Below, piece by piece: positions 28,683-37,375 of a DNA stretch of 64,000 nucleotides (position 1 is the first letter of the stretch; each line of letters begins with the position of its first letter). Made by a program: the position numbers and the translations under genes. A model generated the notes under the pieces. It saw only the letters and a list, made by a program, of their open reading frames with translations. It was not told the origin of the DNA and made no database searches. The stretch is from Thermus sp. CCB_US3_UF1. Its GTDB lineage: Bacteria; Deinococcota; Deinococci; Deinococcales; Thermaceae. Location: positions 930,001 through 994,000 of the forward strand of contig NC_017278.1 in assembly GCF_000236585.1 (NCBI RefSeq), given 5' to 3'.

Positions 28683-29096
28683 TCAGTAGCCTAAGCTCAG
28701 TTCTTGGCTCTCCCTGACCAGCTCATCCAAAAGGGCCTGCCCGCGCTTCTTGGCCGCTTCCCGGTAGGCGAGCAAGTCTTGGACCTTCACTCGGCGGTGG
28801 CTTCCCACCTTGTGGTAGGGAATCTTTCCCTCTTCCAGAAGGCGGATGAGGTAGGGGCGGGATACACCCAAAAGCTCCGCCGCCTGCTGCGTGGTGAGCT
28901 CTGCCTCCAAGGAAACGACGCGCACGGGTTCCCCCTTCAGCAAGAGTTCAAAAAGTTGGCGCAGTGCCTTGGCCAGTTCCGGGGTAAGGGTAAGGGAAGC
29001 TGCGCCCAGGCGCAGCACCCGGCCGGGGATAAGCTCCTCCAAGAAGGACCGGAGCTCTTCGGGGGGTAATGCCTTGGGCAAGACCGAGATGGCCAT
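28683..29096 (-). CDS. Excisionase-type HTH protein, likely antitoxin
   Basis: A 137-residue protein with an excisionase/MerR-like DNA-binding domain at about residues 67-115 (TTQQAAELLGVSRPYLIRLLEEGKIPYHKVGSHRRVKVQDLL, quoted here only in part by position). The N-terminal part is unrecognised. Proteins with this HTH are often the antitoxin partner of PIN-domain toxins; the neighbour at 29135-29708 is a PIN protein. It has its own promoter, so antitoxin could be made without toxin. The gene order (toxin first) is the reverse of the common order. Confidence 0.7.
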   Translation of the reverse strand: MAISVLPKALPPEELRSFLEELIPGRVLRLGAASLTLTPELAKALRQLFELLLKGEPVRVVSLEAELTTQQAAELLGVSRPYLIRLLEEGKIPYHKVGSHRRVKVQDLLAYREAAKKRGQALLDELVRESQELSLGY

Positions 29097-29100
29097 AGCC

Positions 29101-29134
29101 CCCTTAGCCTAGCAGACAAACGAAATAAACGCAA
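29101..29134 (-). promoter_or_regulatory. Promoter of the HTH antitoxin gene
   Basis: Read on the minus strand: TTGCGT, a 17-base AT-rich spacer, and TAGGCT, followed by 9 bases including AAGGGGG before the ATG at 29096. The -35 begins immediately after the restored stop codon of the PIN gene. Confidence 0.55.
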
Positions 29135-29708
29135 CTAGAATTTTCCCGGGTAGGCCGCCATGGCCTTGGCGAAGTTTTTGAGGCCAGCCCCTTCCAGGCT
29201 TTGCAAGAAGGCCTTGGGCTCCAGGGTTGACCAGGCGTCGCCGTGGGCGCCGCAGGGCCTGGAGGAGGGGGCTAGGCAGGAAGGGGTTGCGCACCAGCCT
29301 CTCGGTTAGCTCCAGCAGATAGGTGTCGGGATGCATGGCCACGAGTTCCCACGGTTCCAGCTTCTTTTGGGGAAAGTCCTTGGTGTTGAAGGTGAGGATG
29401 GCCTCGGCGCCTCCCCAGAAGGCGGCGGCCACCACGTGGCGGTCCTTTTCGTCGGGGAGATCCACGTGCTCCACCAGGGGCTCTTGCCAGGCCAGGGCTT
29501 CCTGCATTCGTAGGGGAATGGTCCGGATGCGCTCCCTGTCAAGTTCAGGGCGGGCTTGGAGAAGGTTGCTCATCCACTCCTCGTGCACCCGCTCGCTCCA
29601 TTTGAGCCGGACCAGGTCGTTTAGGGCTAGCTCCATGAAGAGATCGCGGGTTGGTGCGGGGTAGAGCACGCACGCGTCCACAAAGAGCACCCTCGGCAGA
29701 GGGCTCAT
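29109..29708 (-). pseudogene. PIN-domain ribonuclease-like toxin, C terminus apparently frameshifted
   Basis: The continuous frame codes 199 residues. The PIN core is intact: D11 in [10 protein letters not shown], the DEKDRHVVAAAF block and FNTKDF. After RRRLVNP (about base 29225) the sequence turns basic and unlike a folded protein. One base out of frame it reads EPKAFLQSLEGAGLKNF then AKAMAAYPGKF and stops at 29135, with normal Thermus codon use. An extra G in the CCTGGAGCC stretch (minus strand) would explain this. The restored gene would be 29135-29708. The catalytic core may still work, so pseudogene is a best guess; a sequencing error is the alternative. Confidence 0.6.
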
Positions 29709-29716
29709 GGCGGCAT

Positions 29717-29724
29717 TTTATAAT
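29717..29724. promoter_or_regulatory. Shared -10 box of divergent PIN and trpC genes
   Basis: TATAAT (29719-29724, plus strand) ends 6 bases before the trpC ATG. On the minus strand TATAAA (29722-29717) ends 8 bases before the PIN ATG. The two boxes share four base pairs in a 22-base intergenic region, so RNA polymerase can occupy only one direction at a time, and both messages would be leaderless. Confidence 0.65.
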
Positions 29725-29730
29725 GCGCCT

Positions 29731-30504
29731 ATGCGTTTGCGGCCCTGCCTGGACCAGGTTCCCGGGGTCTTGGGGGAGATCGCCCGTCGGCGGGCCCTCG
29801 AGGTGGCCCCTTACCCTTTGCCTGAAGCCCCCCCTAGGCCCCCCTCCTTCCGGGAGGCCCTCCTGGCCCCCGGGCTTTCCCTCATCGCCGAGGTGAAGCG
29901 GCAGAGCCCTTCCGAGGGGCAAATCCGCTCCATAGACCCCGCGGAGGCCGCCCTGGCCTACGCCCGGGGTGGGGCCCGGGCCATCAGCGTCCTCACCGAG
30001 CCCCACCGCTTTGGCGGCAGCCTGGAAGACCTCAAGCGGATATGGGGGGCGGTGGACCTTCCCCTCCTGCGCAAGGACTTCGTGGTGGACCCCTTCATGC
30101 TGGCCGAGGCCCGCGCCTTTGGGGCCAGCGCCGCCCTCCTCATCGTGGCCCTTCTGGGGGAGCTCACCGCGGCCTACCTGGAGGAGGCCGGGCGGCTGGG
30201 CCTCGAGGCCCTGGTGGAGGTGCACACGGAAAGGGAGCTGGAGGTGGCCCTGGAGGCGGGGGCCCAGATGATCGGGATCAACAACCGCGACCTCGCCACC
30301 TTGCGCATCGATCTTGCCACCGCGCCCCGTCTGGGCCGCCTGGCCCGAGAGCGGGGCTTCGCTGGGGTCTTGGTGGCGGAGTCCGGCTACGCCCAAAAGG
30401 AAGAGCTCAGGCCCTTGGAGGGGCTTTTTGACGCGGTTCTGGTGGGGACCAGCCTCATGCGCCAACCCGACCTGGAAGCCGCCGTTCGGGAGCTTGTAGG
30501 ATAG
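29731..30504 (+). CDS. trpC: Indole-3-glycerol-phosphate synthase
   Basis: A 257-residue (beta/alpha)8 enzyme forming indole-3-glycerol phosphate in tryptophan synthesis. Family blocks are [57 protein letters not shown] and GVLVAESGY, with the catalytic Lys and Glu in them. ATG 29731 (MRLRPCLDQ) is chosen over an in-frame ATG at 29707 because TATAAT sits between the two. No other trp genes are adjacent; hisA follows. Confidence 0.94.
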   Translation: MRLRPCLDQVPGVLGEIARRRALEVAPYPLPEAPPRPPSFREALLAPGLSLIAEVKRQSPSEGQIRSIDPAEAALAYARGGARAISVLTEPHRFGGSLEDLKRIWGAVDLPLLRKDFVVDPFMLAEARAFGASAALLIVALLGELTAAYLEEAGRLGLEALVEVHTERELEVALEAGAQMIGINNRDLATLRIDLATAPRLGRLARERGFAGVLVAESGYAQKEELRPLEGLFDAVLVGTSLMRQPDLEAAVRELVG

Positions 30505-30508
30505 CCCC

Positions 30509-31219
30509 ATGTGGGTCATCCCGGCGGTGGACCTCAAAGGGGGGAGGGCGGTGCGGCTCCGGGAGGGCCGGCCCGAGGCCGAAACCCAGTATGGCGACCC
30601 GGTGGAGGCGGCCTTGCGCTGGCAGGCGGAAGGGGCCAGGCTCCTCCACCTGGTGGACCTGGACCGGGCCCTGGGCCTAGGGGACAACCGGGAGGCCCTC
30701 CTGCGGGTGGCAGAAGCCCTACAGATCCCCTTCCAGGTGGGCGGGGGGGTGCGCTCCCTTGCGGCCTTGCGGGAGGTCCTCTCCTTTGGGGCCGTGCGGG
30801 CGGTGGTGGGCACGGTGGCGGTGAAGGATAGGGCCCTATTGGCCGCCATGCTGGGGGAGGTGGGCCCTGAGCGTCTGGCCGTGGCCCTGGATGCTCGGGG
30901 CCTCGAGGTGGTGGTATCGGGCTGGCAGGAGGCCACCCCCCTCTCGGCTTTGGACCTCCTTCGGGAATGGGCGGAGATGGGGGTGCGCACGGTGATCTAC
31001 ACCGATGTCCGCCGGGATGGGACCCTGGAGGGCCTGGACCTGGAGGCGGTGGCCCGGGTGCGGGGGGCCTGGCCCCACGAGCTCATCGCCGGGGGCGGCA
31101 TCGCCGGACCCGAGGACCTCAGGGGCCTGGCCCGGCTGGGGGTGGAAGGGGCCCTGGTGGGCAAGGCCCTTTACGAGGGGCGGGTGCGCCTTCGGGACTT
31201 CCTCCAAGGGGTATCCTGA
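30509..31219 (+). CDS. hisA: ProFAR isomerase HisA
   Basis: A 236-residue (beta/alpha)8 enzyme isomerising ProFAR to PRFAR in histidine synthesis. The catalytic aspartates are in IPAVDLKGGRAVRL and YTDVRRDGTLEG, with the phosphate-binding blocks QVGGGVRS and IAGGGIAGPEDL. TAGGAT (30497-30502), which overlaps the trpC end, stands 6 bases before the ATG, so a second, leaderless start of transcription is likely. It is alone among his genes here. Confidence 0.94.
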   Translation: MWVIPAVDLKGGRAVRLREGRPEAETQYGDPVEAALRWQAEGARLLHLVDLDRALGLGDNREALLRVAEALQIPFQVGGGVRSLAALREVLSFGAVRAVVGTVAVKDRALLAAMLGEVGPERLAVALDARGLEVVVSGWQEATPLSALDLLREWAEMGVRTVIYTDVRRDGTLEGLDLEAVARVRGAWPHELIAGGGIAGPEDLRGLARLGVEGALVGKALYEGRVRLRDFLQGVS

Positions 31220-31225
31220 GGGCGT

Positions 31226-31540
31226 ATGAAGCTCGCGGGCTGGGTCTTCCTCCTGGTCAGCCTCGGGGTAGGGGGGGCGGGGCTTTACCTTTACCTGGCC
31301 TTTCCCTTTTTGGCCCTACCCACCCCGTGGGGGCTCTGGCCCCTTTACCTGGTCCTACCCGGCGCCTACGCCTTGGGCCTATCCGTGGGGGGGCTTTACG
31401 CCTTGGCCCTGGGCCTGGGGGGGGTCCTGGGCCGGCGGGCCCTCCTCCGGGAGATCCGGCGGCTTCAAGGGGAGCTTAGCGCCTTGAAGCGGGAGCGGAT
31501 AGAGGAGATCCCCAGGATCCCTGACCGGGAAGAGGCATGA
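31226..31540 (+). CDS. Small membrane protein with C-terminal coiled coil
   Basis: A 104-residue protein with two or three hydrophobic helices (about residues 4-30, 35-50 and 52-70) and a charged tail (RRALLREIRRLQGELSALKRER) likely to form a coiled coil. The layout recalls LapA/DUF1049-type proteins, but I cannot confirm the family. It lies between hisA and recJ, overlapping recJ by 4 bases. Confidence 0.6.
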   Translation: MKLAGWVFLLVSLGVGGAGLYLYLAFPFLALPTPWGLWPLYLVLPGAYALGLSVGGLYALALGLGGVLGRRALLREIRRLQGELSALKRERIEEIPRIPDREEA

Positions 31541-33537
31541 GGGACCGGGTGCGCTGGCGGGTCCTGCCCCTGCCGCCCCTCTCCGAGTGGCGGGGGCTCA
31601 TGGAGGCCTTCGGGATCGGCCCCGAGGCCGCTTTGGCCTACTGGCACCGGGGGGTGCGGCGGCGGGAGGAGCTGGAGCCCGTCTTGAAGCCCCTACCCCT
31701 GCAGGGCCTGGAAGGGGCGGTGGACCTCCTCCTTAGGGCCATCCGGGAGGGGAAGCGCATCCGCATCCACGGGGACTACGACGCCGACGGCCTGACCGGC
31801 ACGGCCCTGCTCCTAAGGGGCCTGAGGGCCTTGGGGGCCGAGGTCCACCCCTTCATCCCCCACCGCCTGGAAGAGGGGTACGGGATCCTCATGGAGCGCG
31901 TCCCCGAGCACCTCGAGGCCGCCGAGGTCTTCCTCACCGTGGACTGCGGCATCGCCAACCACGCGGAGCTCAAGGAGCTGGTGGAAAACGGGGTGGAGGT
32001 GCTGGTCACCGACCACCACACCCCCAAGGATACCCCGCCCCCGGGCCTGGTCCTCCACCCCGCCTACACCCCAGGCCTAGGGGAGCACCCCACGGGGGCC
32101 GGGGTGGCCTTTACCCTCCTTTGGGCCCTCCACGAGCGCCTGGGGCTTCCCCCGCCCCTGGAGTACGCGGATCTGGCGGCGGTGGGCACCATCGCCGACG
32201 TGGCCCCCCTTTGGGGCTGGAACCGGGCCCTGGTGCGGGAGGGCCTGGCCCGCATCCCCACCTCCCCCTGGGTGGGGCTCAGGCTCCTGGCCCAGGCGGT
32301 GGGGTACACGGGCAAGGCCGTGGAGGTGGCCTTCCGCATTGCCCCCCGGATCAACGCCGCAAGCCGCCTGGGGGAGGCGGAAAAAGCCCTAAGGCTCCTC
32401 CTTACGGATAGCGAGGCCGAGGCCCAGGCCCTGGTGGAGGAGCTTTCCCGCCTGAACGCCCGCCGCCAGGCCATAGAGGAGGCCATGCTGAAGCGCCTCC
32501 TGCCCCAGGCTGACCCCGAGGCCAAGGCCATCGTTCTCCTGGACGAGGAGGGCCACCCCGGGGTGATGGGCATCGTGGCCAGCCGCATCCTGGAGGCCAC
32601 CTTGCGTCCGGTCTTCCTGGTGGCCCAGGGCAAGGGGACGGTGCGGAGCCTGTCCCCGGTGAGCGCGGTGGAGGCCTTGAGGAACGCAGAAGACCTCCTT
32701 CTGCGCTATGGGGGCCACCGCGAGGCGGCGGGCTTTGCCTTGGATGAGGCCCTTTTCCCGGCCTTCCGGCGGCGCATAGAGGCCTTTGCCGCCCGTTTCC
32801 CCGACCCGGTGCTGGAGGTTCCCCTTTTGGGGCTTTTCCCCCCTCCTTCCCAGCTCCCCGAGGTCTATGGGGCCCTCCAGGCCCTGGAGCCCTTCGGCGC
32901 GGGGAACCCCGAGCCCCTTTTCCTCCTGGCGGGGCCTCCCGAGGAGGTGCGCACCCTGGGGGAGGGCAAGCACCTGGCCTTCCGCCTGGAAGGGGTGCGG
33001 GTGGTGGCCTGGCGCATGGGGGAGAGGCCTCTCCCCCAGGAGGTGGAGGCGGCGGTCCTCCTCACGGAGAACCGCTGGAACGGCACCGTGAGCTACGAGG
33101 CCCAGGCCCAGGACTTCCGCGAGCCCGGGGAGCTCCTTGGGGGGGTGGAGCCCTTTGCCTTCCCCCTGCCCCTGGGGGAGGCCCTGGCCCGGGCCCGCCT
33201 GGGGGAGGGGGTGTACGTGCCGGAGGACAACCCTGAAGGGCTGGCCTACGCCCAGAGGGCAGGGTTCCGCCTCCTGCCCCCGGAGGAGGCCTCCTTGTGG
33301 CTTGGCCTGCCGCCCTCCCCCGTGCGGGTGGCGCGGGTGGGGGTGGCCCTGGGCCCGGCTGCCCGGGAAAGGCTTAGGGCTCTTCCTCCCCTGTACACCC
33401 CCGAGGAGCGGCTCAAGGCCCTCCTCCGGCGCCGCCTTCTCTTCGCCTACGAGCGGGGGCATGCGGGTATTTTCAGCGAGGCCCTTTGGGCCTACTGGGA
33501 GGTAAGCCGTGTACAAGCAGCCGCGGGAAGCCCATGA
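31537..33537 (+). CDS. recJ: Single-strand-specific exonuclease RecJ
   Basis: A 666-residue 5'-3' exonuclease acting in recombination and repair. The DHH core has motifs HGDYDADGLTGTALL, VDCGIANHAE and VTDHHT (metal-binding Asp and His). DHHA1 carries RYGGHREAAGFALD. An OB-like domain and a C-terminal extension follow. T. thermophilus RecJ has the same general size and layout. Its end overlaps the next gene by 29 bases. Confidence 0.95.
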   Translation: MRDRVRWRVLPLPPLSEWRGLMEAFGIGPEAALAYWHRGVRRREELEPVLKPLPLQGLEGAVDLLLRAIREGKRIRIHGDYDADGLTGTALLLRGLRALGAEVHPFIPHRLEEGYGILMERVPEHLEAAEVFLTVDCGIANHAELKELVENGVEVLVTDHHTPKDTPPPGLVLHPAYTPGLGEHPTGAGVAFTLLWALHERLGLPPPLEYADLAAVGTIADVAPLWGWNRALVREGLARIPTSPWVGLRLLAQAVGYTGKAVEVAFRIAPRINAASRLGEAEKALRLLLTDSEAEAQALVEELSRLNARRQAIEEAMLKRLLPQADPEAKAIVLLDEEGHPGVMGIVASRILEATLRPVFLVAQGKGTVRSLSPVSAVEALRNAEDLLLRYGGHREAAGFALDEALFPAFRRRIEAFAARFPDPVLEVPLLGLFPPPSQLPEVYGALQALEPFGAGNPEPLFLLAGPPEEVRTLGEGKHLAFRLEGVRVVAWRMGERPLPQEVEAAVLLTENRWNGTVSYEAQAQDFREPGELLGGVEPFAFPLPLGEALARARLGEGVYVPEDNPEGLAYAQRAGFRLLPPEEASLWLGLPPSPVRVARVGVALGPAARERLRALPPLYTPEERLKALLRRRLLFAYERGHAGIFSEALWAYWEVSRVQAAAGSP

Positions 33538-34072
33538 GGCGCGGATCTACACCCAGGCCTACCGGGTCTACGGCCTGATCCACCTGGTGCCCGGCTCAGG
33601 CACCGCCGACCTCCTGAACCAGGAGCGGCCCTACCTGCCGGTGACGGGGGCCTTGCTCTACACCCCCGGGTACCGCCACCCCCCAGAGGCCAAGGAGCTC
33701 AAGGCCAGCACCGGCTTCCTGGCCCTACGCAAGGAGCGGATCCAGTGGGCGGTAGGGGGGAGGCCCGCCGAGCCCCGTACCAGCCCCACCCTCCTGGAGA
33801 GGCGCCGCCTGGCCTTCCTCTTCGGGGAGTACCTGGTGGCGGGGGAGCTCCTCCTTCCCCGGGGGGTGCGGCTTTCCGACCACCTCTCCCAGGCCAAGCC
33901 CTTCCAGACCCTCCTCGAGGCCCGCCTGTACACCCTTTCCCCCGACAAGGCCATCGTGGAGCTCTCCCCGGTGGAAAGCTTCCCCTTCGTCACGGTGAAC
34001 CTCCGCCAGGCCGAGGCGGTGGCCGAGGCCCCCGGGGAGGCCCATGATCTCCGGCTCACCCTATTTGGCTGA
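33509..34072 (+). CDS. Conserved-looking protein of unknown function
   Basis: A 187-residue protein, GTG start inside the end of recJ, so probably translated from the recJ transcript. No motif or membrane segment is recognised. The sequence (for example RIYTQAYRVYGLIHLVPGSG and DLLNQERPYLPVTGALLY) has the mixed alpha/beta look of a folded cytosolic protein. The end overlaps the convergent valS by 17 bases. Function unknown. Confidence 0.6.
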   Translation: MYKQPREAHEARIYTQAYRVYGLIHLVPGSGTADLLNQERPYLPVTGALLYTPGYRHPPEAKELKASTGFLALRKERIQWAVGGRPAEPRTSPTLLERRRLAFLFGEYLVAGELLLPRGVRLSDHLSQAKPFQTLLEARLYTLSPDKAIVELSPVESFPFVTVNLRQAEAVAEAPGEAHDLRLTLFG

Positions 34073-36647
34073 GGGCCTCGCGGATCCGGGCGGCCTGGTC
34101 CAGGTTTTCCCTTAGCCGTGCTTCCTCCGCCTCCACCACCTCCTTGGGGGCCTTCTCCCGGAACCCGGGGGCGGAGAGCTTCCTTTGGCTTCGTTCCGCC
34201 AGGTCCAAGAGCTCCTTCAGGCGCTTTTCCTGGCGGCGCTTCCACGCCTCCACGTCCAGAAGGCCCTCCAAGGGCATGCGCACCGTCACCTTGGGCATGG
34301 CCTTGACCAGGGCCTTGGCCGGTGCTTCTTGCAGGAGCTCGGCCCGGGCCAGGAAGCGGAAGACCTCCAGTTCCGCCATCACGGCCTGGGTCTCCCCCTC
34401 CAGGAAGACCCGGACCTCCTGGCCTGGGGGCAGGCCGGCCTCGGCCCGCAAGGCCCGCACCGCGGACACCGCCTGCTTTAGGGCCTCAAACCGGGCCTCG
34501 GCTTCCGGGTCCTCCTCCCCTTGGACCTCCGGCCAGGCCTCCAGGGCCAGCTCCTCCACCCCCCTAAGGGCCTGGTAGAGCTCGCTGGTGAGGAAGGGCA
34601 TGATGGGGTGGAGGAGCTTGAGCAGGGTGGCCAGGCTCTCCTCCAGGGTCCTTAGGGTGTAGGCGTTCCCCGCCTTGAGGGCCGGTTTGCTGGCCTCGAG
34701 GTACCAGTCGCAGAACTCGCTCCAGACCAGCTCGTAGACCTCCCGGGCGGCCTGGGCCAGGTCCAGGGCCTCGTAAAGGGCGGTGATCTCCCGCACCCCC
34801 CTTTGCAGGCGGGAGCGCATCCAGCGGTCGGCCAGGCTGGGCTCTTCCGTGCGGGGCTGGAAGCCTTCCCGGGCCAGGAGGACGAAGCGGGCGGCGTTGT
34901 AGAGCTTGTTGGCGAAGTTTTTGGCCATCTCCAGCCAGCGCAGGTCCAGCCGGATGTCCTGCCCCCCCGTGGCCAGGTAGGTGAGGGCGAAGCGGAGAGC
35001 GTCCGCCCCGTAGCGGGCCACCATCTCCAGGGGGTCAATGACGTTCCCCTTGGACTTGGACATCTTCTGGCCCTTCTCGTCCAGGACCAGGCCGTGGAGG
35101 AGCACGGTCTTGAAGGGCCTCTCCCCGCGGAAATGGTAGCCGGAGACCTCCATGCGGGAAACCCAGAGGAAGAGGATGTCGTAGCCGCTGACTAGGACAT
35201 CCCCGGGGTAAAAGGCCTTCAGGTCCTCCGTCTCCTCGGGCCAGCCCAGGGTGGCAAGGGGCCAGAGGGCCGAGGAGAACCAGGTGTCAAAGACGTCCTC
35301 GTCTCGCTTGAGCCTCGCGCTTCCGCAGGCTTGGCAGGCGCTGGGGTCTTCCAGGTAGCGTTCCGGGGGAGGGACGTTCACCTGGCCGCAGTCCTCGCAG
35401 TACCAGGCGGGGATCTGGTGCCCCCACCAGAGCTGGCGGGAGATGTTCCAGTCCCGCACCCCTTTGAGCCACTCCAGGTTGACCCGTTTCCAGCGCTCGG
35501 GCACGAAGGCGATCTCGTCCCCCTCCAGGCCCCGGATCACCTTTTCCGCCAGGGGCTTCATGGAAAGCCACCACTGGGGGAAGATGGCGTACTCCAGGGG
35601 GGTGCCGCAGCGGGAGCAGGTGGCCATCTGGATGGTGTAGTCCTCCTCGGCCAGGAGGTGGCCCGCCTCCCGAAAGAGCTCCACCGCCTTCTTGCGGGCG
35701 GCGAAGCGCTCGAGGCCCCTCAGGACCTCGGGCACCCTCTCCCCCTCCATCCGCCCTTGGAGGTTGATGACGGAAACCGGCTCCAGGCCGTGGCGCTCCC
35801 CGATCTCGTAGTCCAGGGGGTCGTGGGCCGGGGTCACCTTGAGGGCCCCGGTGCCGAACTCCCGCTCCACCGCCGGGTCGGCCAGGATGGGGATGGGGAT
35901 CCCCGTGAGGGGGATGCGGGCCTTGCGGCCGATGAGGTGCTGGTAACGCTCGTCCTCGGGGTGGACGGCGATGGCCTGGTCGGCGAAGACCGTCTCCGGG
36001 CGCACGGTGGCGATGGCGATCTGGCCGCCCCCCTCCACCTCGTAGGCCAGGGTGTAGAGCTTGCCGGGGGTGGGCTCGGTCTCCACCTCCAGGTCGGAGA
36101 GGGTGGTTTCGCACCGGGGGCACCAGTTGACCAGCCTGGGGGCGCGGTAGGCCAGGCCCTCGTGGTAGTAGCGGCTAAAGGCGTAGCGCACCGCCCGGGA
36201 ACGCTTCTCGTCCATGGTGAAGGCTTCCCGGCTCCAGTCGGCGCTGGCCCCCAGGCGCTTCAGCTGCCGCAGGATAGTCCCCCCGGACTCCTCCTTCCAG
36301 CGCCAGACCCGCTCCAAGAAGGCCTCCCGGCCCAGGTCGTGCCGGGTCTTGCCCTCTTGGCGGAGGAGCCTTTCCACCACCACCTGGGTGGCGATGCCCG
36401 CGTGGTCGGTGCCGGGGAGCCAGACCGCTTCAAACCCCCGCATGCGCTTGTAGCGGATGAGGGCGTCCTGTAGGGCGTTGTCCAGGGCATGGCCCATGTG
36501 CAGGCTTCCCGTCACGTTGGGTGGGGGCATGAAGATGACGAAGGGCTTTTTGCCGCTATGGGGGTTGGCGACAAAGGGGCGGTTCGCCCACTTCTCCGCC
36601 CACTTGGGCTCCACGGATTGGGGGTCGTAGGCCTTGGGTAGGTCCAT
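34056..36647 (-). CDS. valS: Valyl-tRNA synthetase
   Basis: An 863-residue class I synthetase, almost the same length as the T. thermophilus enzyme and highly similar where I can recall it. The HIGH motif is HMGHA (in PPPNVTGSLHMGHALDN) and the KMSKS motif is intact (GQKMSKSKGN). The editing domain has IATVRPETVFADQAIAV, zinc-type Cys pairs (NWCPRC; CEDC and CQAC) are visible, and a C-terminal coiled coil contacts tRNA. ATG 36647 (MDLPKAYDP) is used; an upstream in-frame start only adds four residues. Confidence 0.97.
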   Translation of the reverse strand: MDLPKAYDPQSVEPKWAEKWANRPFVANPHSGKKPFVIFMPPPNVTGSLHMGHALDNALQDALIRYKRMRGFEAVWLPGTDHAGIATQVVVERLLRQEGKTRHDLGREAFLERVWRWKEESGGTILRQLKRLGASADWSREAFTMDEKRSRAVRYAFSRYYHEGLAYRAPRLVNWCPRCETTLSDLEVETEPTPGKLYTLAYEVEGGGQIAIATVRPETVFADQAIAVHPEDERYQHLIGRKARIPLTGIPIPILADPAVEREFGTGALKVTPAHDPLDYEIGERHGLEPVSVINLQGRMEGERVPEVLRGLERFAARKKAVELFREAGHLLAEEDYTIQMATCSRCGTPLEYAIFPQWWLSMKPLAEKVIRGLEGDEIAFVPERWKRVNLEWLKGVRDWNISRQLWWGHQIPAWYCEDCGQVNVPPPERYLEDPSACQACGSARLKRDEDVFDTWFSSALWPLATLGWPEETEDLKAFYPGDVLVSGYDILFLWVSRMEVSGYHFRGERPFKTVLLHGLVLDEKGQKMSKSKGNVIDPLEMVARYGADALRFALTYLATGGQDIRLDLRWLEMAKNFANKLYNAARFVLLAREGFQPRTEEPSLADRWMRSRLQRGVREITALYEALDLAQAAREVYELVWSEFCDWYLEASKPALKAGNAYTLRTLEESLATLLKLLHPIMPFLTSELYQALRGVEELALEAWPEVQGEEDPEAEARFEALKQAVSAVRALRAEAGLPPGQEVRVFLEGETQAVMAELEVFRFLARAELLQEAPAKALVKAMPKVTVRMPLEGLLDVEAWKRRQEKRLKELLDLAERSQRKLSAPGFREKAPKEVVEAEEARLRENLDQAARIREALSQIG

Positions 36648-36679
36648 GCTACCCACCACTTTACCCGGGAGGAGGCCCT

Positions 36680-37279
36680 TTAGGCGGGAGGTTCTTCCAG
36701 GGCGTAGAGGTAATACCGCCCCTCCCCCAGGGTGAAGAAGGCGTCCTCGTAGGCCAGGCCCTCTATGGGGGTCTCAGGGGGGAGGGAGAGGGCGGTCTCC
36801 CCCACCTGGAGGCCTTGGGGCAGGACCCGGAGCACCCCCCGGGCCACTTCCACCCCCTCGGCCTCGGGGTCGTTGAGGGGGGTGTAGAGGAGGCGGACGG
36901 GGAGGCCCTGGAGGCTATGGAGGACGTTGCTGGGGTCCTGGAAGGGGGCCCGGTGGAGGAGGCGCTCGGCCACCTGGGCCACCTCCCCCAGGAGGGCGTA
37001 GCGGTCCAGGGGCAGGAGGGCCTTGCCGCTTTGCAGGAGGATGAGGAAGCGCTCCTTCTCCTCGGGGGTGAGGCGGAGGGGGGCCTTGTGGTTCCCCACC
37101 CGGGGGTCTTGGTCCAGATCCCCTTCCAAGAGGGCCCTGGCCGCCTGCAGGGCCTCTTCCTGGGTGGGGTAGAGGCTATAGGGGTTCACCTTGAAGAGGA
37201 GCTCGTGGCCCCTGGGCCCTTGCACCAGCCAGGCCAGGTGGAGTTCAAAGAAGGGCTTTTTCTGCCACTCGGGGTGCAC
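36680..37279 (-). CDS. Protein of unknown function, 199 residues
   Basis: A soluble, mostly mixed alpha/beta protein without recognised motifs; no signal peptide. GTG 37279 follows TATACT (37291-37286 on the minus strand) by 6 bases, so the transcript is probably leaderless. The IS element inserted about 70 bases upstream adds a possible outward promoter (see findings). Downstream valS is 32 bases away and may be cotranscribed. Confidence 0.6.
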   Translation of the reverse strand: MHPEWQKKPFFELHLAWLVQGPRGHELLFKVNPYSLYPTQEEALQAARALLEGDLDQDPRVGNHKAPLRLTPEEKERFLILLQSGKALLPLDRYALLGEVAQVAERLLHRAPFQDPSNVLHSLQGLPVRLLYTPLNDPEAEGVEVARGVLRVLPQGLQVGETALSLPPETPIEGLAYEDAFFTLGEGRYYLYALEEPPA

Positions 37280-37343
37280 GGGAAGAGTATAGGGGAAGGG
37301 GAGGGGGTAGGTCCTCTCATTGTGCCTTCACCTCTTGCCCAAA

Positions 37344-37372
37344 GCTATATCCGGGTACTATGTACACGTCAA
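37344..37372 (-). promoter_or_regulatory. Possible outward promoter at the left IS end
   Basis: On the minus strand TTGACG (37372-37367), inside the terminal inverted repeat, is 17 bases from TATAGC (37349-37344) in the flanking chromosome. It points out of the IS towards the gene starting at 37279. Confidence 0.45.
37349..37357 (+). repeat. 9-bp target-site duplication, left copy
   Basis: ATCCGGGTA stands directly outside the left inverted repeat and is repeated exactly at 38537-38545, directly outside the right inverted repeat. Confidence 0.9.
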
Positions 37373-37375
37373 AAC
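37358..37375 (+). repeat. Left terminal inverted repeat of the IS
   Basis: CTATGTACACGTCAAAAC matches the complement of the right end in 16 of 18 positions, with the inner 14 bases perfect. The first three bases supply the TAG stop of the transposase. Confidence 0.88.
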
